Shown: positions 28,566 through 36,153 of the stretch, in pieces
Layout of the letters: each line of letters begins with the position of its first letter
How positions within the stretch are numbered: position 1 is the stretch's first letter
From: Silanimonas sp.
Lineage (GTDB): Bacteria > Pseudomonadota > Gammaproteobacteria > Xanthomonadales > Xanthomonadaceae
Reading direction: 5' to 3'
Assembly (NCBI RefSeq): GCF_027531545.1
Contig: NZ_JAPZSC010000016.1
Coordinates: 186,001-250,000, forward strand
DNA length: 64,000 nucleotides
Position numbers and translations under genes: made by a program
Notes under the pieces: model-generated
The model's input: the letters and a program-made list of their open reading frames with translations, nothing else
The model's database searches: none
Told to the model about the DNA's origin: nothing

Positions 28566-30431
28566 CTAGAACGTGATTTGGTAATGATAGTTGCCGGCCG
28601 GAAGTTCGCCGAAGCGCACGCTGGCCCGGTAGGGATCGATCGGCGCCACCTCGACCGGCGGCATGCCCGTCTTGGCGCCTCGGACCGTCGGCAGGACATT
28701 CTTCCGCGGCAGCATCACGACGACGGACACGCCGTCCACCGGCTCGCCCGGCGTGACGCTCAGGTCGAACTCGGCGCGGAGGCCGAGATCGCGGGAAACC
28801 ACGCGCACGCGATCGCGATCCCGCCACCACTCGGCGACCTCGCCGGCCGATGCCAGCCAGACCGTTTCACGCCGCGAGGCCAGCTGGTGCAGGTAGATCG
28901 AAACGGCCGATGCCAAGGGGCTGCCCGGGGCGAAATTCTGCGTGTGCACGGACAGAATGCCCAAGGCCCCCTGTGACTCCACCAGGGCCAGCTCGTCGCC
29001 CAGACGCTGGGCGAGGACGACGGCATCGGTGGTGCCTTCCGACAGCAGGTTGATGTCGTCCCGCTGGGTGCGTGGCAGCACGACGAGTTGCTGCGCCGCA
29101 CCCTCCTCGGCGGCGAACAGCGGCAGCCTCGCATCGCTGCGATGCGGGTCGGCGAGGTGGTGGGTGAAGCCCTTCTCCGCCAGCAGTCGCTCGGTGGTCG
29201 CGTCGTAGCCTTCGGTCGGCGCACGGAAGCCCATCGTCGTCTGGTCGCTCGGAAGGGCCGTCGCCAGTTGTGCCTGCATAGTCTCGAGGCGTTGGCGCTG
29301 CGTCGCCTCCGGCAGGTCCTTGAACGAGGTGTGGACCTCGCCATGGAAAGCCACCTCGTGCGAGCGCGCGAGAGTCTTCACCACGTCGGGGAATTCCATG
29401 CCCATTGAGGTCAGCACGTAGAACGTGCCCCGGTAGCCGATGTTGTCCATCAGCGAAGCCAGGTGCAGGGCATTGCGGAATTGGTCTTCCGTATCCATCT
29501 CGACGATCTGCGCGGCTCGATGCCCAGCAGGCCAGTTCGCCAGCATCGCGTCGGGGCGACGGCCGAGGAAGGCCAGCGCATCCTCGATCACCGGCGCAAT
29601 GCGGTGGGGCTGGTACTCCCACGTGCTTTCGGAGAAGCCGAGGACCACCGAGCGGCCGCCGCGCTCGTCCTCCCCATAGACGATGGCTCCGTTGGCGAGC
29701 TCGGCAGGCGCCGGTGTGCGCGCCCAATCCATGAACCGACCCGCGAGCTGGGCATCGTTGATCGGCATCAGGCGCAGGAGCGGCTCGTGGTTGGCGCCGA
29801 GCCAGATGCGCAGGCCGGCAGCCTGCTGGCGGTTGATCGGCGATTCGCCGTCGAGGACGAGGAAGCCGGGGGCATCCTCGGCCTTCGCCACTTCGCCATT
29901 GACCCGCGCCTGGCCCATGCGCTCGAGCCATTCCCATCCCGTCCACTGGTTCGCGTCGTCCCGTGTTCCGCTGGCCCAGGTCAGCAGCACGTTGCCGCCG
30001 TCGGCCTTGAAGGCCTCGATCGCGCTGCGCTCCTGCGGGCTCAATGCCACGGCCGAAGGGACGATGAGGATGCGCCCCTCGCCCTTGGACAACGCCTCCG
30101 GCGTGCTGGCTTCGGTGACCCGCCAGCGCTGTGCCGAGAGATGTTTCCGCCACGGTGAGAGCAGCACCTCGTAGTTGCCGCCGACCCCGGTGAAGTAGCG
30201 TTGCGTCGTGGGCGAAACGAACAGCACCACATCACGGCTGCCTTCGCTTTGCACGAGCGGTGGCAGGGCGGTGTCGAGGCGGTCCGGCACCGGCCATCCC
30301 AAGGTCCGCATGGCCAGCAGGTACACCAGCGCGAGCATCGCCAAGCCGCCAACGACGAGCGCGGGGAGGTAGATGCCCATGCGCCGGTAACCCGGCCGGG
30401 TCTCGAATTCCGTCGGATCTTCCATGCTCAT
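28566..30431 (-). CDS. Membrane-anchored polysaccharide deacetylase (NodB-like) with an N-terminal periplasmic domain
   Basis: 621 aa. One N-terminal TM helix (LPALVVGGLAMLALVYLLAM), then an alpha/beta region (about 65-290) resembling a GATase/ThuA-type fold, then a NodB-type deacetylase domain. Metal and catalytic motifs: EMDTED (D313, D316), FHGEVHTSF (H363 and H367, the HxxxH pair), GFRAPTEGYD (R403), and LSVHTQNF (late His). PgaB-like de-N-acetylation of an N-acetylhexosamine polymer in the periplasm is the likely role, which implies the adjacent synthase polymerises an N-acetylated sugar. The end is beta-rich. It overlaps the small TM gene upstream by four bases. Confidence 0.83.
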   Translation of the reverse strand: MSMEDPTEFETRPGYRRMGIYLPALVVGGLAMLALVYLLAMRTLGWPVPDRLDTALPPLVQSEGSRDVVLFVSPTTQRYFTGVGGNYEVLLSPWRKHLSAQRWRVTEASTPEALSKGEGRILIVPSAVALSPQERSAIEAFKADGGNVLLTWASGTRDDANQWTGWEWLERMGQARVNGEVAKAEDAPGFLVLDGESPINRQQAAGLRIWLGANHEPLLRLMPINDAQLAGRFMDWARTPAPAELANGAIVYGEDERGGRSVVLGFSESTWEYQPHRIAPVIEDALAFLGRRPDAMLANWPAGHRAAQIVEMDTEDQFRNALHLASLMDNIGYRGTFYVLTSMGMEFPDVVKTLARSHEVAFHGEVHTSFKDLPEATQRQRLETMQAQLATALPSDQTTMGFRAPTEGYDATTERLLAEKGFTHHLADPHRSDARLPLFAAEEGAAQQLVVLPRTQRDDINLLSEGTTDAVVLAQRLGDELALVESQGALGILSVHTQNFAPGSPLASAVSIYLHQLASRRETVWLASAGEVAEWWRDRDRVRVVSRDLGLRAEFDLSVTPGEPVDGVSVVVMLPRKNVLPTVRGAKTGMPPVEVAPIDPYRASVRFGELPAGNYHYQITF

Positions 30432-30673
30432 GGCGCGGCCTCGCCCTTGCCCTCGGGCACATCCGCGCCTGCACTTTCGGGCTTCGTGGTTTCCGGGATG
30501 AATCGCGTCAGGAAGACGGGTTCGCGTGTCCCGTGCAGCGGGACGGTCGGATCATGGCGTTTCGGCTTGCGCTTCTCGCGCATCTTGAAGGCCGCGTACG
30601 CCGCGACCGCCACCACCAAGGTGCCGATGGTGGTCAGCAGGATCACGGTGGCCAGGATGGAGATCAGGTCCAC
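30428..30673 (-). CDS. Small single-TM protein next to the second synthase (PgaD-like position)
   Basis: 81 aa starting at a GTG two bases from the synthase stop. One N-terminal helix (ISILATVILLTTIGTLVVAVAAYAAF) is followed by a basic, then Pro/Glu-rich cytosolic tail. No family recognised. PgaD of the poly-GlcNAc system is a small membrane partner of the PgaC synthase and binds c-di-GMP with it; this gene has the same size class and neighbour but one TM segment, not two, so it is at best an analogue. Coupled to the deacetylase gene by ATGA. Confidence 0.72.
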   Translation of the reverse strand: MDLISILATVILLTTIGTLVVAVAAYAAFKMREKRKPKRHDPTVPLHGTREPVFLTRFIPETTKPESAGADVPEGKGEAAP

Positions 30674-30674
30674 G

Positions 30675-32033
30675 TCAGAGTTTTCCTTCGCGTTGCAGTT
30701 TGCCCCAGGTCATCGATTTCCCCCGCCATTCCTCGATGGTGGCGAAGACCTTGGCGACGTCGACGATGACGATGTAGAACAGGCGGAAATAGATGGAGTA
30801 GCCGATCAGCGACGGATCTTCCTCTTCGACGATCACGCAGTACGCGGCGGCGATCACATCCAGCAGCGTCAGCTGCAGCCACCAGAAGAAGATGAACGTC
30901 GCGACGCCGTAATACAGGCCGACGTAGGCGAAGAACAGGCTGCCCAGTACGGTCGAGAAGGGCCACAGGATGCCCTCGAAGAGCATGTACCAAAGGATGA
31001 AGAAGTTGACGCCGCCTTTCCGCGGGCGCCACAGCGCCGAAGCGTGCTTGCGGATGGCCTGCAGGATGCCCCGCGTCCAGCGGTAGCGCTGCTTCAGCAG
31101 GTCGAGCAGGCGGCTTGGCGTTTCCACCCAGGCCACCGCGGCGGGTTCATAGGCGATCTGCCAGCCGCGCATCAGCAGCTTCAGCGTCAGGTCGGCGTCT
31201 TCCGCGAACGTGTCGTGGTCGTAGCCGCCGGCCTGCTGCAAGACGGTCTTGCGGAACATCCCGAGCGGCCCCGGGATGATGACCACCGAGCGCAGGTAAC
31301 TCTGCGCCTTTCGGGCCATGGCCAGGCCCTCGATGTACTCGACCGCCTGGATCTTGGCCCACAGGCTTTCCCGGTTGAGCACCTTGACGTTGCCGGCCAC
31401 CGCGCCGATCCGCGGGTTGTCGAAATGCCGGATGCACGCCCGCAGGGAGTTCGGCGAGAGCTTGGTGTCGCCGTCCATGTTGAGGATGAATTCGCCGCGC
31501 GCCTGCGTCATCCCCGTATTCAGCGCATCGGACTTGCCGCCGTTGCGCTTGTTGATGACGCGCACCGGCACGTTCGTGGATTCGCGGGCGACCACGAGGG
31601 CTTTCTCGTAGGTGTCGTCCGTGGACCCGTCGTTGACGACGAGGATCTCGTAGTTCGGGTAATCGAGGTGCAGGAGCGAGCGGATCGCCGGCTGGATGAC
31701 CAGCCCTTCGTTGTAGGCCGGCACCACGAGGCTGATCATCGGCAACTGGCGGTCTTGCTTCTCCGTCGGCGGCGGCGCCGTCCGGTCGGACAGCGTGTAC
31801 TCGATGTGCTCCATGAAGGAGTAGAGCAGCAGGAAGGCGTACCGCAGCACCAGGATGGCCAGGAAGACCATCAGGTACAGCCCGACCGCTCCGAGGATCC
31901 AGTTCTCCAGGAACACGCGCAGCGCGCCCGACCCGAGCTGCAGGATCTTCCCGTACGTCGCCGCGAGCAGCGCGACGAGGAAGAGCACCGCGCCGACGGC
32001 GATCAAGACCCGCCAGGTGCGTGTTAGCGCCAC
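30675..32033 (-). CDS. Processive family 2 glycosyltransferase, PgaC/hyaluronan-synthase-like (second polysaccharide synthase)
   Basis: 452 aa. Two N-terminal TM helices, a GT2 domain (about 98-330) and several C-terminal TM helices. Catalytic motifs: VVNDGSTDD (133-140), NMDGDT (D187, D189), FAEDADLT (E278, D279) and QRYRWTRG (Q315-W319), all intact. It has no PilZ domain and is much shorter than BcsA, resembling PgaC. It most likely polymerises a UDP-hexosamine such as UDP-GlcNAc; the substrate is inferred from the adjacent deacetylase. Starts at a GTG with GGAG five bases upstream, overlapping the exporter gene. Confidence 0.9.
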   Translation of the reverse strand: MALTRTWRVLIAVGAVLFLVALLAATYGKILQLGSGALRVFLENWILGAVGLYLMVFLAILVLRYAFLLLYSFMEHIEYTLSDRTAPPPTEKQDRQLPMISLVVPAYNEGLVIQPAIRSLLHLDYPNYEILVVNDGSTDDTYEKALVVARESTNVPVRVINKRNGGKSDALNTGMTQARGEFILNMDGDTKLSPNSLRACIRHFDNPRIGAVAGNVKVLNRESLWAKIQAVEYIEGLAMARKAQSYLRSVVIIPGPLGMFRKTVLQQAGGYDHDTFAEDADLTLKLLMRGWQIAYEPAAVAWVETPSRLLDLLKQRYRWTRGILQAIRKHASALWRPRKGGVNFFILWYMLFEGILWPFSTVLGSLFFAYVGLYYGVATFIFFWWLQLTLLDVIAAAYCVIVEEEDPSLIGYSIYFRLFYIVIVDVAKVFATIEEWRGKSMTWGKLQREGKL

Positions 32034-34255
32034 ACCTTCTCCACCTGCAGGTTCGCCGACCGCGCGCCGTAGGCCGCGTTGTCGCGGAAGCTCGACATGC
32101 GCCAGAACCCGAACGAGAACGCGAGGTCTTCGGCGAACTGGTAGCGTCCGCCGAGCGACAGGCTCCAGGACGTTCCGGACTCCTCAAGCAGTGGCGTGCC
32201 GTACTGGGCGCTGCCATAAAGGCTCCAGCGGCCCAGGCTCCAGTCGCCGCTGAAGCCCGCGTAGGCCGAGCCATGGCCGAGGGAGGGCGACCAGTACTCG
32301 GCGGCCGGGCGCATGGCCTGGCGGAACTCCACGCCGAGCAGGGGACGCCAACGCGTGCCCAAGGGGCGCCATGACGGCGTCCAGCGCAGTTGCGCCGCAC
32401 TGATCGAGTTGCCGTCGGTGATCCCGTAGTAGTCGACCTGCCCGTAGAGCTGGCCCCAGTCGAATTCACCCATCGTTTCGAGGCCGCTGTGCCTCGCGAC
32501 CAGCCCGCGGAGGGCAGCGCGCGGCGCCAGTGCTTCGTGGCTCCAGTCGAGTCGGCCGACCCGGAACCACACCGGCCATTCGTGGAGCTTGATGCGGGCG
32601 GAACCGAAGATGGAGTCGTCTTCCCGCTCCTGCAGCAGACCCGCCTCGAGCACGGCGAGGCGGGGTGGCAGCGGCGGCTGCGGCGGGTGTGCCGCTTGTT
32701 GCTGCAGCGAAAGCGTGAGTTGCGGCTGCAGCGGATGCCCCAGCATTTCGATGCTGGCAGAGAGGCTCTGTCGGCTGGTTTCGGCCCGGCGTGGGATCGG
32801 AAACGGGTCCCGGATGCTGAGCGGCGGGATCTCCCACTCGATGCTGTCGTCGTAACGGGCGAGCTTCACCTCGTAGCGGGTATCCCCCGAGGCGTTGTGC
32901 CAGCGGTGCCCGAGCATGGCGCCGCGCCGCTCGACCGGGTTGATGTCGGTGGTGTATTCCACGCCGAACGTCGTCCGCGGCGCGAGGCCGAGGCGTGACT
33001 GCCTCATGCCCTCGAGAGCGTCGCTGTCGTCCGGGTGGCGATCGAGCACGGCCTGGTAGCCCGCCATCGCGAGATCAAAGCGCCCATTCCATCGCTGGGT
33101 GTTCGCCAGCCCGAGTCGGGCGTCGCGATCGACCTTCGAATCGAAGAGCGCCCGGTACTGCGCTTGGCCCCCTTGGAGCTTCCCGCTCCAGGCGAGGCTG
33201 TTGGCCACCTTGAGGTGGAGCTCGGCATCGATCGGCGCCTTCTCGAGCAGGGCAAGGCCCTCTGCGCCCGCTTCGGCGTACTCGCCCTTCGCGTACAGGG
33301 CATCGATGCGCTGCGTTGGCGTGGCGGGTGCGGCGGCCTGCGGTCGTGTGGCCGGTCGCCCTGCGGGCGCGGCCAGCGAGGCAGGCGCGCCGAGCCGGCG
33401 GGGTTGCGCGTTGGCGGTACTGGCAGTGGCCGTTGCCGGGCTGCCGAGCCGGCGAGGCTGCGTCGAGGCCGTGTTCGCGTTCCTCGGCGCGGGCGGAGGC
33501 GCGGCGAGTGTCCGCGGCTGCGCCGGAGCGGCGGTGGCCGGGCTGCCGAGCCGGCGGGGTTGAGTGTTGGCTGTGGTGGCCGTCGCGGCGGCGGGCGGCG
33601 GCGCGGCGAGTGTCCGCGGCTGCGCTGGAGTCGCCGTGGCCGGGCTGCCGAGCCGGCGGGGTGCCGCCAGCGCGCCTGGCGTGGTCGCGGTCGTCGCCGG
33701 AGCGGCCACGCGGGCGGTCTGGTTCACCGGGGCGCTGGCGGGCGCCGCTGCCGTTGCGGCGGGCTCACGAACTGCGGGTGCCGCTCGTGCCGTCGAAGCA
33801 AGCGCGGTCGCCCGTGCCGCGGGCGCCGCCGGCGTGGTGCGGAGAGGCGGCGCGACGGTTTGCGGCATGGCCGGTGCCGGGCGCGCGGCGATGGCCACGC
33901 GGGTGGGGGCCGTGTCGACTGGTGGCGCGGCAGGCCGGCTGGGCGCGCGTCCGGCCAGCGCGGCCAGTCGTCCCTGCGCGGCGCCTTGCAGGGGAGTGCC
34001 CTGCAAGGCGGAGAACTGGGCGGCCGCCTCATCCAGTCGTCCCGCACGCTCGAGGCTGTCCGCGACGAGGTAGCGCAGGCTGTGGTCCCAAGGTTGCTCC
34101 AGTACGCCCTTGAGGCCGAGATCGGCGGCAGCGGCATGACGATCCGCAGCGCGCAAAGCCGCCATCTCCCCGAGATCGACGGAGGCCTTCAGGTCACTCG
34201 ATGCGCCAAACAGCAGCAGGGCGAGCCAGGCCGTCCGGCATGCTGGCGATGACAT
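32024..34255 (-). CDS. TPR and outer-membrane beta-barrel polysaccharide exporter (PgaA/BcsC-like) with Pro/Ala repeat linker
   Basis: 743 aa. After a signal peptide come one TPR-like region (about 30-90), a long Pro/Ala/Thr-rich linker (about 105-310) with four copies of a PRRLGSPA unit, a second TPR-like block (about 320-430) and a C-terminal beta-barrel ending ANLQVEKVWR. Layout and barrel match PgaA/BcsC-type export porins. The linker makes it unusual. The ATG at 34255 overlaps the bcsE stop (TGATG). It should export the product of the adjacent GT2 across the outer membrane. Confidence 0.85.
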   Translation of the reverse strand: MSSPACRTAWLALLLFGASSDLKASVDLGEMAALRAADRHAAAADLGLKGVLEQPWDHSLRYLVADSLERAGRLDEAAAQFSALQGTPLQGAAQGRLAALAGRAPSRPAAPPVDTAPTRVAIAARPAPAMPQTVAPPLRTTPAAPAARATALASTARAAPAVREPAATAAAPASAPVNQTARVAAPATTATTPGALAAPRRLGSPATATPAQPRTLAAPPPAAATATTANTQPRRLGSPATAAPAQPRTLAAPPPAPRNANTASTQPRRLGSPATATASTANAQPRRLGAPASLAAPAGRPATRPQAAAPATPTQRIDALYAKGEYAEAGAEGLALLEKAPIDAELHLKVANSLAWSGKLQGGQAQYRALFDSKVDRDARLGLANTQRWNGRFDLAMAGYQAVLDRHPDDSDALEGMRQSRLGLAPRTTFGVEYTTDINPVERRGAMLGHRWHNASGDTRYEVKLARYDDSIEWEIPPLSIRDPFPIPRRAETSRQSLSASIEMLGHPLQPQLTLSLQQQAAHPPQPPLPPRLAVLEAGLLQEREDDSIFGSARIKLHEWPVWFRVGRLDWSHEALAPRAALRGLVARHSGLETMGEFDWGQLYGQVDYYGITDGNSISAAQLRWTPSWRPLGTRWRPLLGVEFRQAMRPAAEYWSPSLGHGSAYAGFSGDWSLGRWSLYGSAQYGTPLLEESGTSWSLSLGGRYQFAEDLAFSFGFWRMSSFRDNAAYGARSANLQVEKVWR
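33385..33665 (-). repeat. Repeats encoding PRRLGSPA / AQPRTLAAPPPA units in the exporter linker
   Basis: At the protein level, four PRRLG(S/A)PA units alternate with two AQPRTLAAPPPA units. At DNA level the core recurs as a conserved block reading GCCGAGCCGGCGGGG on the plus strand, with few changes. Spacing and sequence follow codons, so it is a coding repeat, likely to expand or contract by recombination. Confidence 0.85.
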
Positions 34256-36084
34256 CAAGCGCCCTCGTCCTGGTCGGGGCCTGCGAGCGGGCGGCGCGCA
34301 CGCGCCATCGAGGCCTGTCCCTTCCCACTTTCCCGGGCGAGGCGGCCACCGTATCGGAAGCGCCGCAGGTCGATGGGCTCAGAGACCTCGACGACCGGTG
34401 CCTGCCGGGCGATTTGGAGCTCGCGCCCATCGCGGGTCCGGCTGGCGCGGGAGAGCGGCACCGGCGCTCGCGGGCCGGAGGCCTCGGCTTGCGGGCCGCG
34501 CGCGGAAGCGACTCCCGCCAAGCGGTCTCGCAGATCCGGCATTGGCTGGGAGCGGGTACGTTCACCGAGCGCGGCGAGTTCGCGCTGGATGTCTTCCCGC
34601 GATGTCAGGCTCCGCGTCTCGGACAGCAAGGCGTCCGCCGATTGGCCCAGCGCGCGCTCCAAGGTCATCCTCAGGCTGCTGGCCGGGCACCCGGCGAAGA
34701 AAAAGTACGCTTGCTCGCCGTCGCAGGTGAGCAGGTCGCCGGCGCGGGACAGGCGGCAGCCGTCAAGGATCTCCTCGAGAACCAGATCGCGCCCGGCGCG
34801 CGCCACGACCAAGGCTCCCGGCACGTTCAGGACCGCGGCGCGCTCGAGGATCATCATGGCTTCCTGCGCGAAAGGCATAGGCAGCAGATAGCCGCGCAGC
34901 GGGGTGACCGACACGCTCGCCAGGGCGGTGTCGAAGTCCACGCTGATCTCGCGATCGAAGGTTTGCCCTTCGATCGATTGCACGGCCAGCGGCCAGCGGC
35001 TCTCCGGCGTACCGCGATGGACGATGAGGTTGGCGCCCAGATTGAGCAGCAGAGCCTCGTTGGCGTACCGGAGGGAGGCGCCCTGCTCGAAGATCAGGAT
35101 CTTCGCGCCCCGTCCCACGGAGATGCGAAGCGTGTGGACCGTCTGCGCCAATTCCCGTACCGACGTGTCGCTCGTGAAGGTCAGCAGCACCGTGGGCGTG
35201 CGGCTGCCCTGGCAGGCCTGCAGGAGACCGATCAGCGACTCGCGATGGCTCCATTGGCCGGGCAGTGCCGAGTCGAGGAGGGCGAGCGACCGGTCGAGGT
35301 AGAAGTAGCGCGTCTCGCCAACGGGTTGCGCTGGGGCCAGGGGCTGACCGACTTCCACGTTCGACACGACGCCATGTTCCAGGACGGCATAGCCCTGTGG
35401 CGCCCGCTGGACCGGGAAGCTGCGCGCGGCGATCGCGCCGTGATGCGACTGCCAGTAATCGAAAGTCAGCTCGAGACCGTCATCGCCGGCGTTCAGCCGG
35501 GCGATTCCCGCGAGGTGGTCGGCCATCGCCATCAGCGTGTTCATCGCTTGCGGCGCGTTCGAAAGGTGGACGAAGCTGAGGAGCACGGTGCTGCCGGACT
35601 CCTCGGCCCAACGATGAAGGGCTTCGATCTGTTCGAGCGCCAAGCCGAGGTCGTTGAGGCCCAAGAGCTCGTCAGCCTGGTCGAACACCAAGAGCCCGTT
35701 CTTCGGAAAGCCGAATCGTTCGAATTCGGCGACGAGTGCGGTGGCTCCGAAACGGAACATCTTCTTGCTGAAATCGCCCTGCTGGACGAAGACGCCGAGC
35801 TTTCCCGTTTCGATGCTGTGCTGGACGTCGGGCAAGCCATTCGATGCAAGGCGGCCGAGGAACTGCTCCGGCTTGCCGGCCACCACCAGAGTCCCGGGCT
35901 GCCCGGAAGCCGTCGCCCACCCGAGCGCTCCGGCAAGCAGGGGGATGCGTGCCGGCGGGGTCTCGGTGGTGAGGGCGTAGATACCGCCGGCGTTCATGCC
36001 CCCTGCGAACGCAGGGAGGCCACGAACGCCCAAGACCGCGCGGGGTGCCTCGGCGGGGTCGCGGTCGTCGAACGTGGGGGGCAT
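34255..36084 (-). CDS. bcsE: Cellulose biosynthesis c-di-GMP-binding protein BcsE
   Basis: About 609 aa. Matches BcsE: a degenerate P-loop-ATPase-like N-terminal region (LLVFDQADELLGL, STVLLSFVHL), a receiver-like middle and a GIL domain with the c-di-GMP motif RxGD in CRLSRAGDLLT (about residues 447-450 from this start), followed by AYFFFAGC. BcsE binds c-di-GMP and recruits BcsQR to the synthase in enteric type II systems. Here it heads the minus-strand operon with a non-BcsA synthase. The ATG at 36084 has AAAGAG about eight bases upstream; an in-frame GTG at 36093 is possible. The C-terminal tail is basic and Arg-rich. Confidence 0.88.
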   Translation of the reverse strand: MPPTFDDRDPAEAPRAVLGVRGLPAFAGGMNAGGIYALTTETPPARIPLLAGALGWATASGQPGTLVVAGKPEQFLGRLASNGLPDVQHSIETGKLGVFVQQGDFSKKMFRFGATALVAEFERFGFPKNGLLVFDQADELLGLNDLGLALEQIEALHRWAEESGSTVLLSFVHLSNAPQAMNTLMAMADHLAGIARLNAGDDGLELTFDYWQSHHGAIAARSFPVQRAPQGYAVLEHGVVSNVEVGQPLAPAQPVGETRYFYLDRSLALLDSALPGQWSHRESLIGLLQACQGSRTPTVLLTFTSDTSVRELAQTVHTLRISVGRGAKILIFEQGASLRYANEALLLNLGANLIVHRGTPESRWPLAVQSIEGQTFDREISVDFDTALASVSVTPLRGYLLPMPFAQEAMMILERAAVLNVPGALVVARAGRDLVLEEILDGCRLSRAGDLLTCDGEQAYFFFAGCPASSLRMTLERALGQSADALLSETRSLTSREDIQRELAALGERTRSQPMPDLRDRLAGVASARGPQAEASGPRAPVPLSRASRTRDGRELQIARQAPVVEVSEPIDLRRFRYGGRLARESGKGQASMARARRPLAGPDQDEGA

Positions 36085-36138
36085 AGATGACACTCTTTAT
36101 GGACCGCATGAGTTTAGACGAGGAATCCTGACCAGATC

Positions 36139-36146
36139 GGAGGAGG
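36139..36146 (+). promoter_or_regulatory. Strong Shine-Dalgarno deciding the rnr start
   Basis: GGAGGAGG lies seven bases before the GTG at 36154. The ATG at 36175, seven codons later, has no such site, so the GTG is preferred as the RNase R start. Confidence 0.7.
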
Positions 36147-36153
36147 CCACGGG

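Noticed and set aside
33385-33665. Regularly spaced repeats that could suggest a CRISPR array
   Set aside because: Units are in frame, encode PRRLGSPA, spacing varies and spacers are similar to one another; it is a coding repeat.
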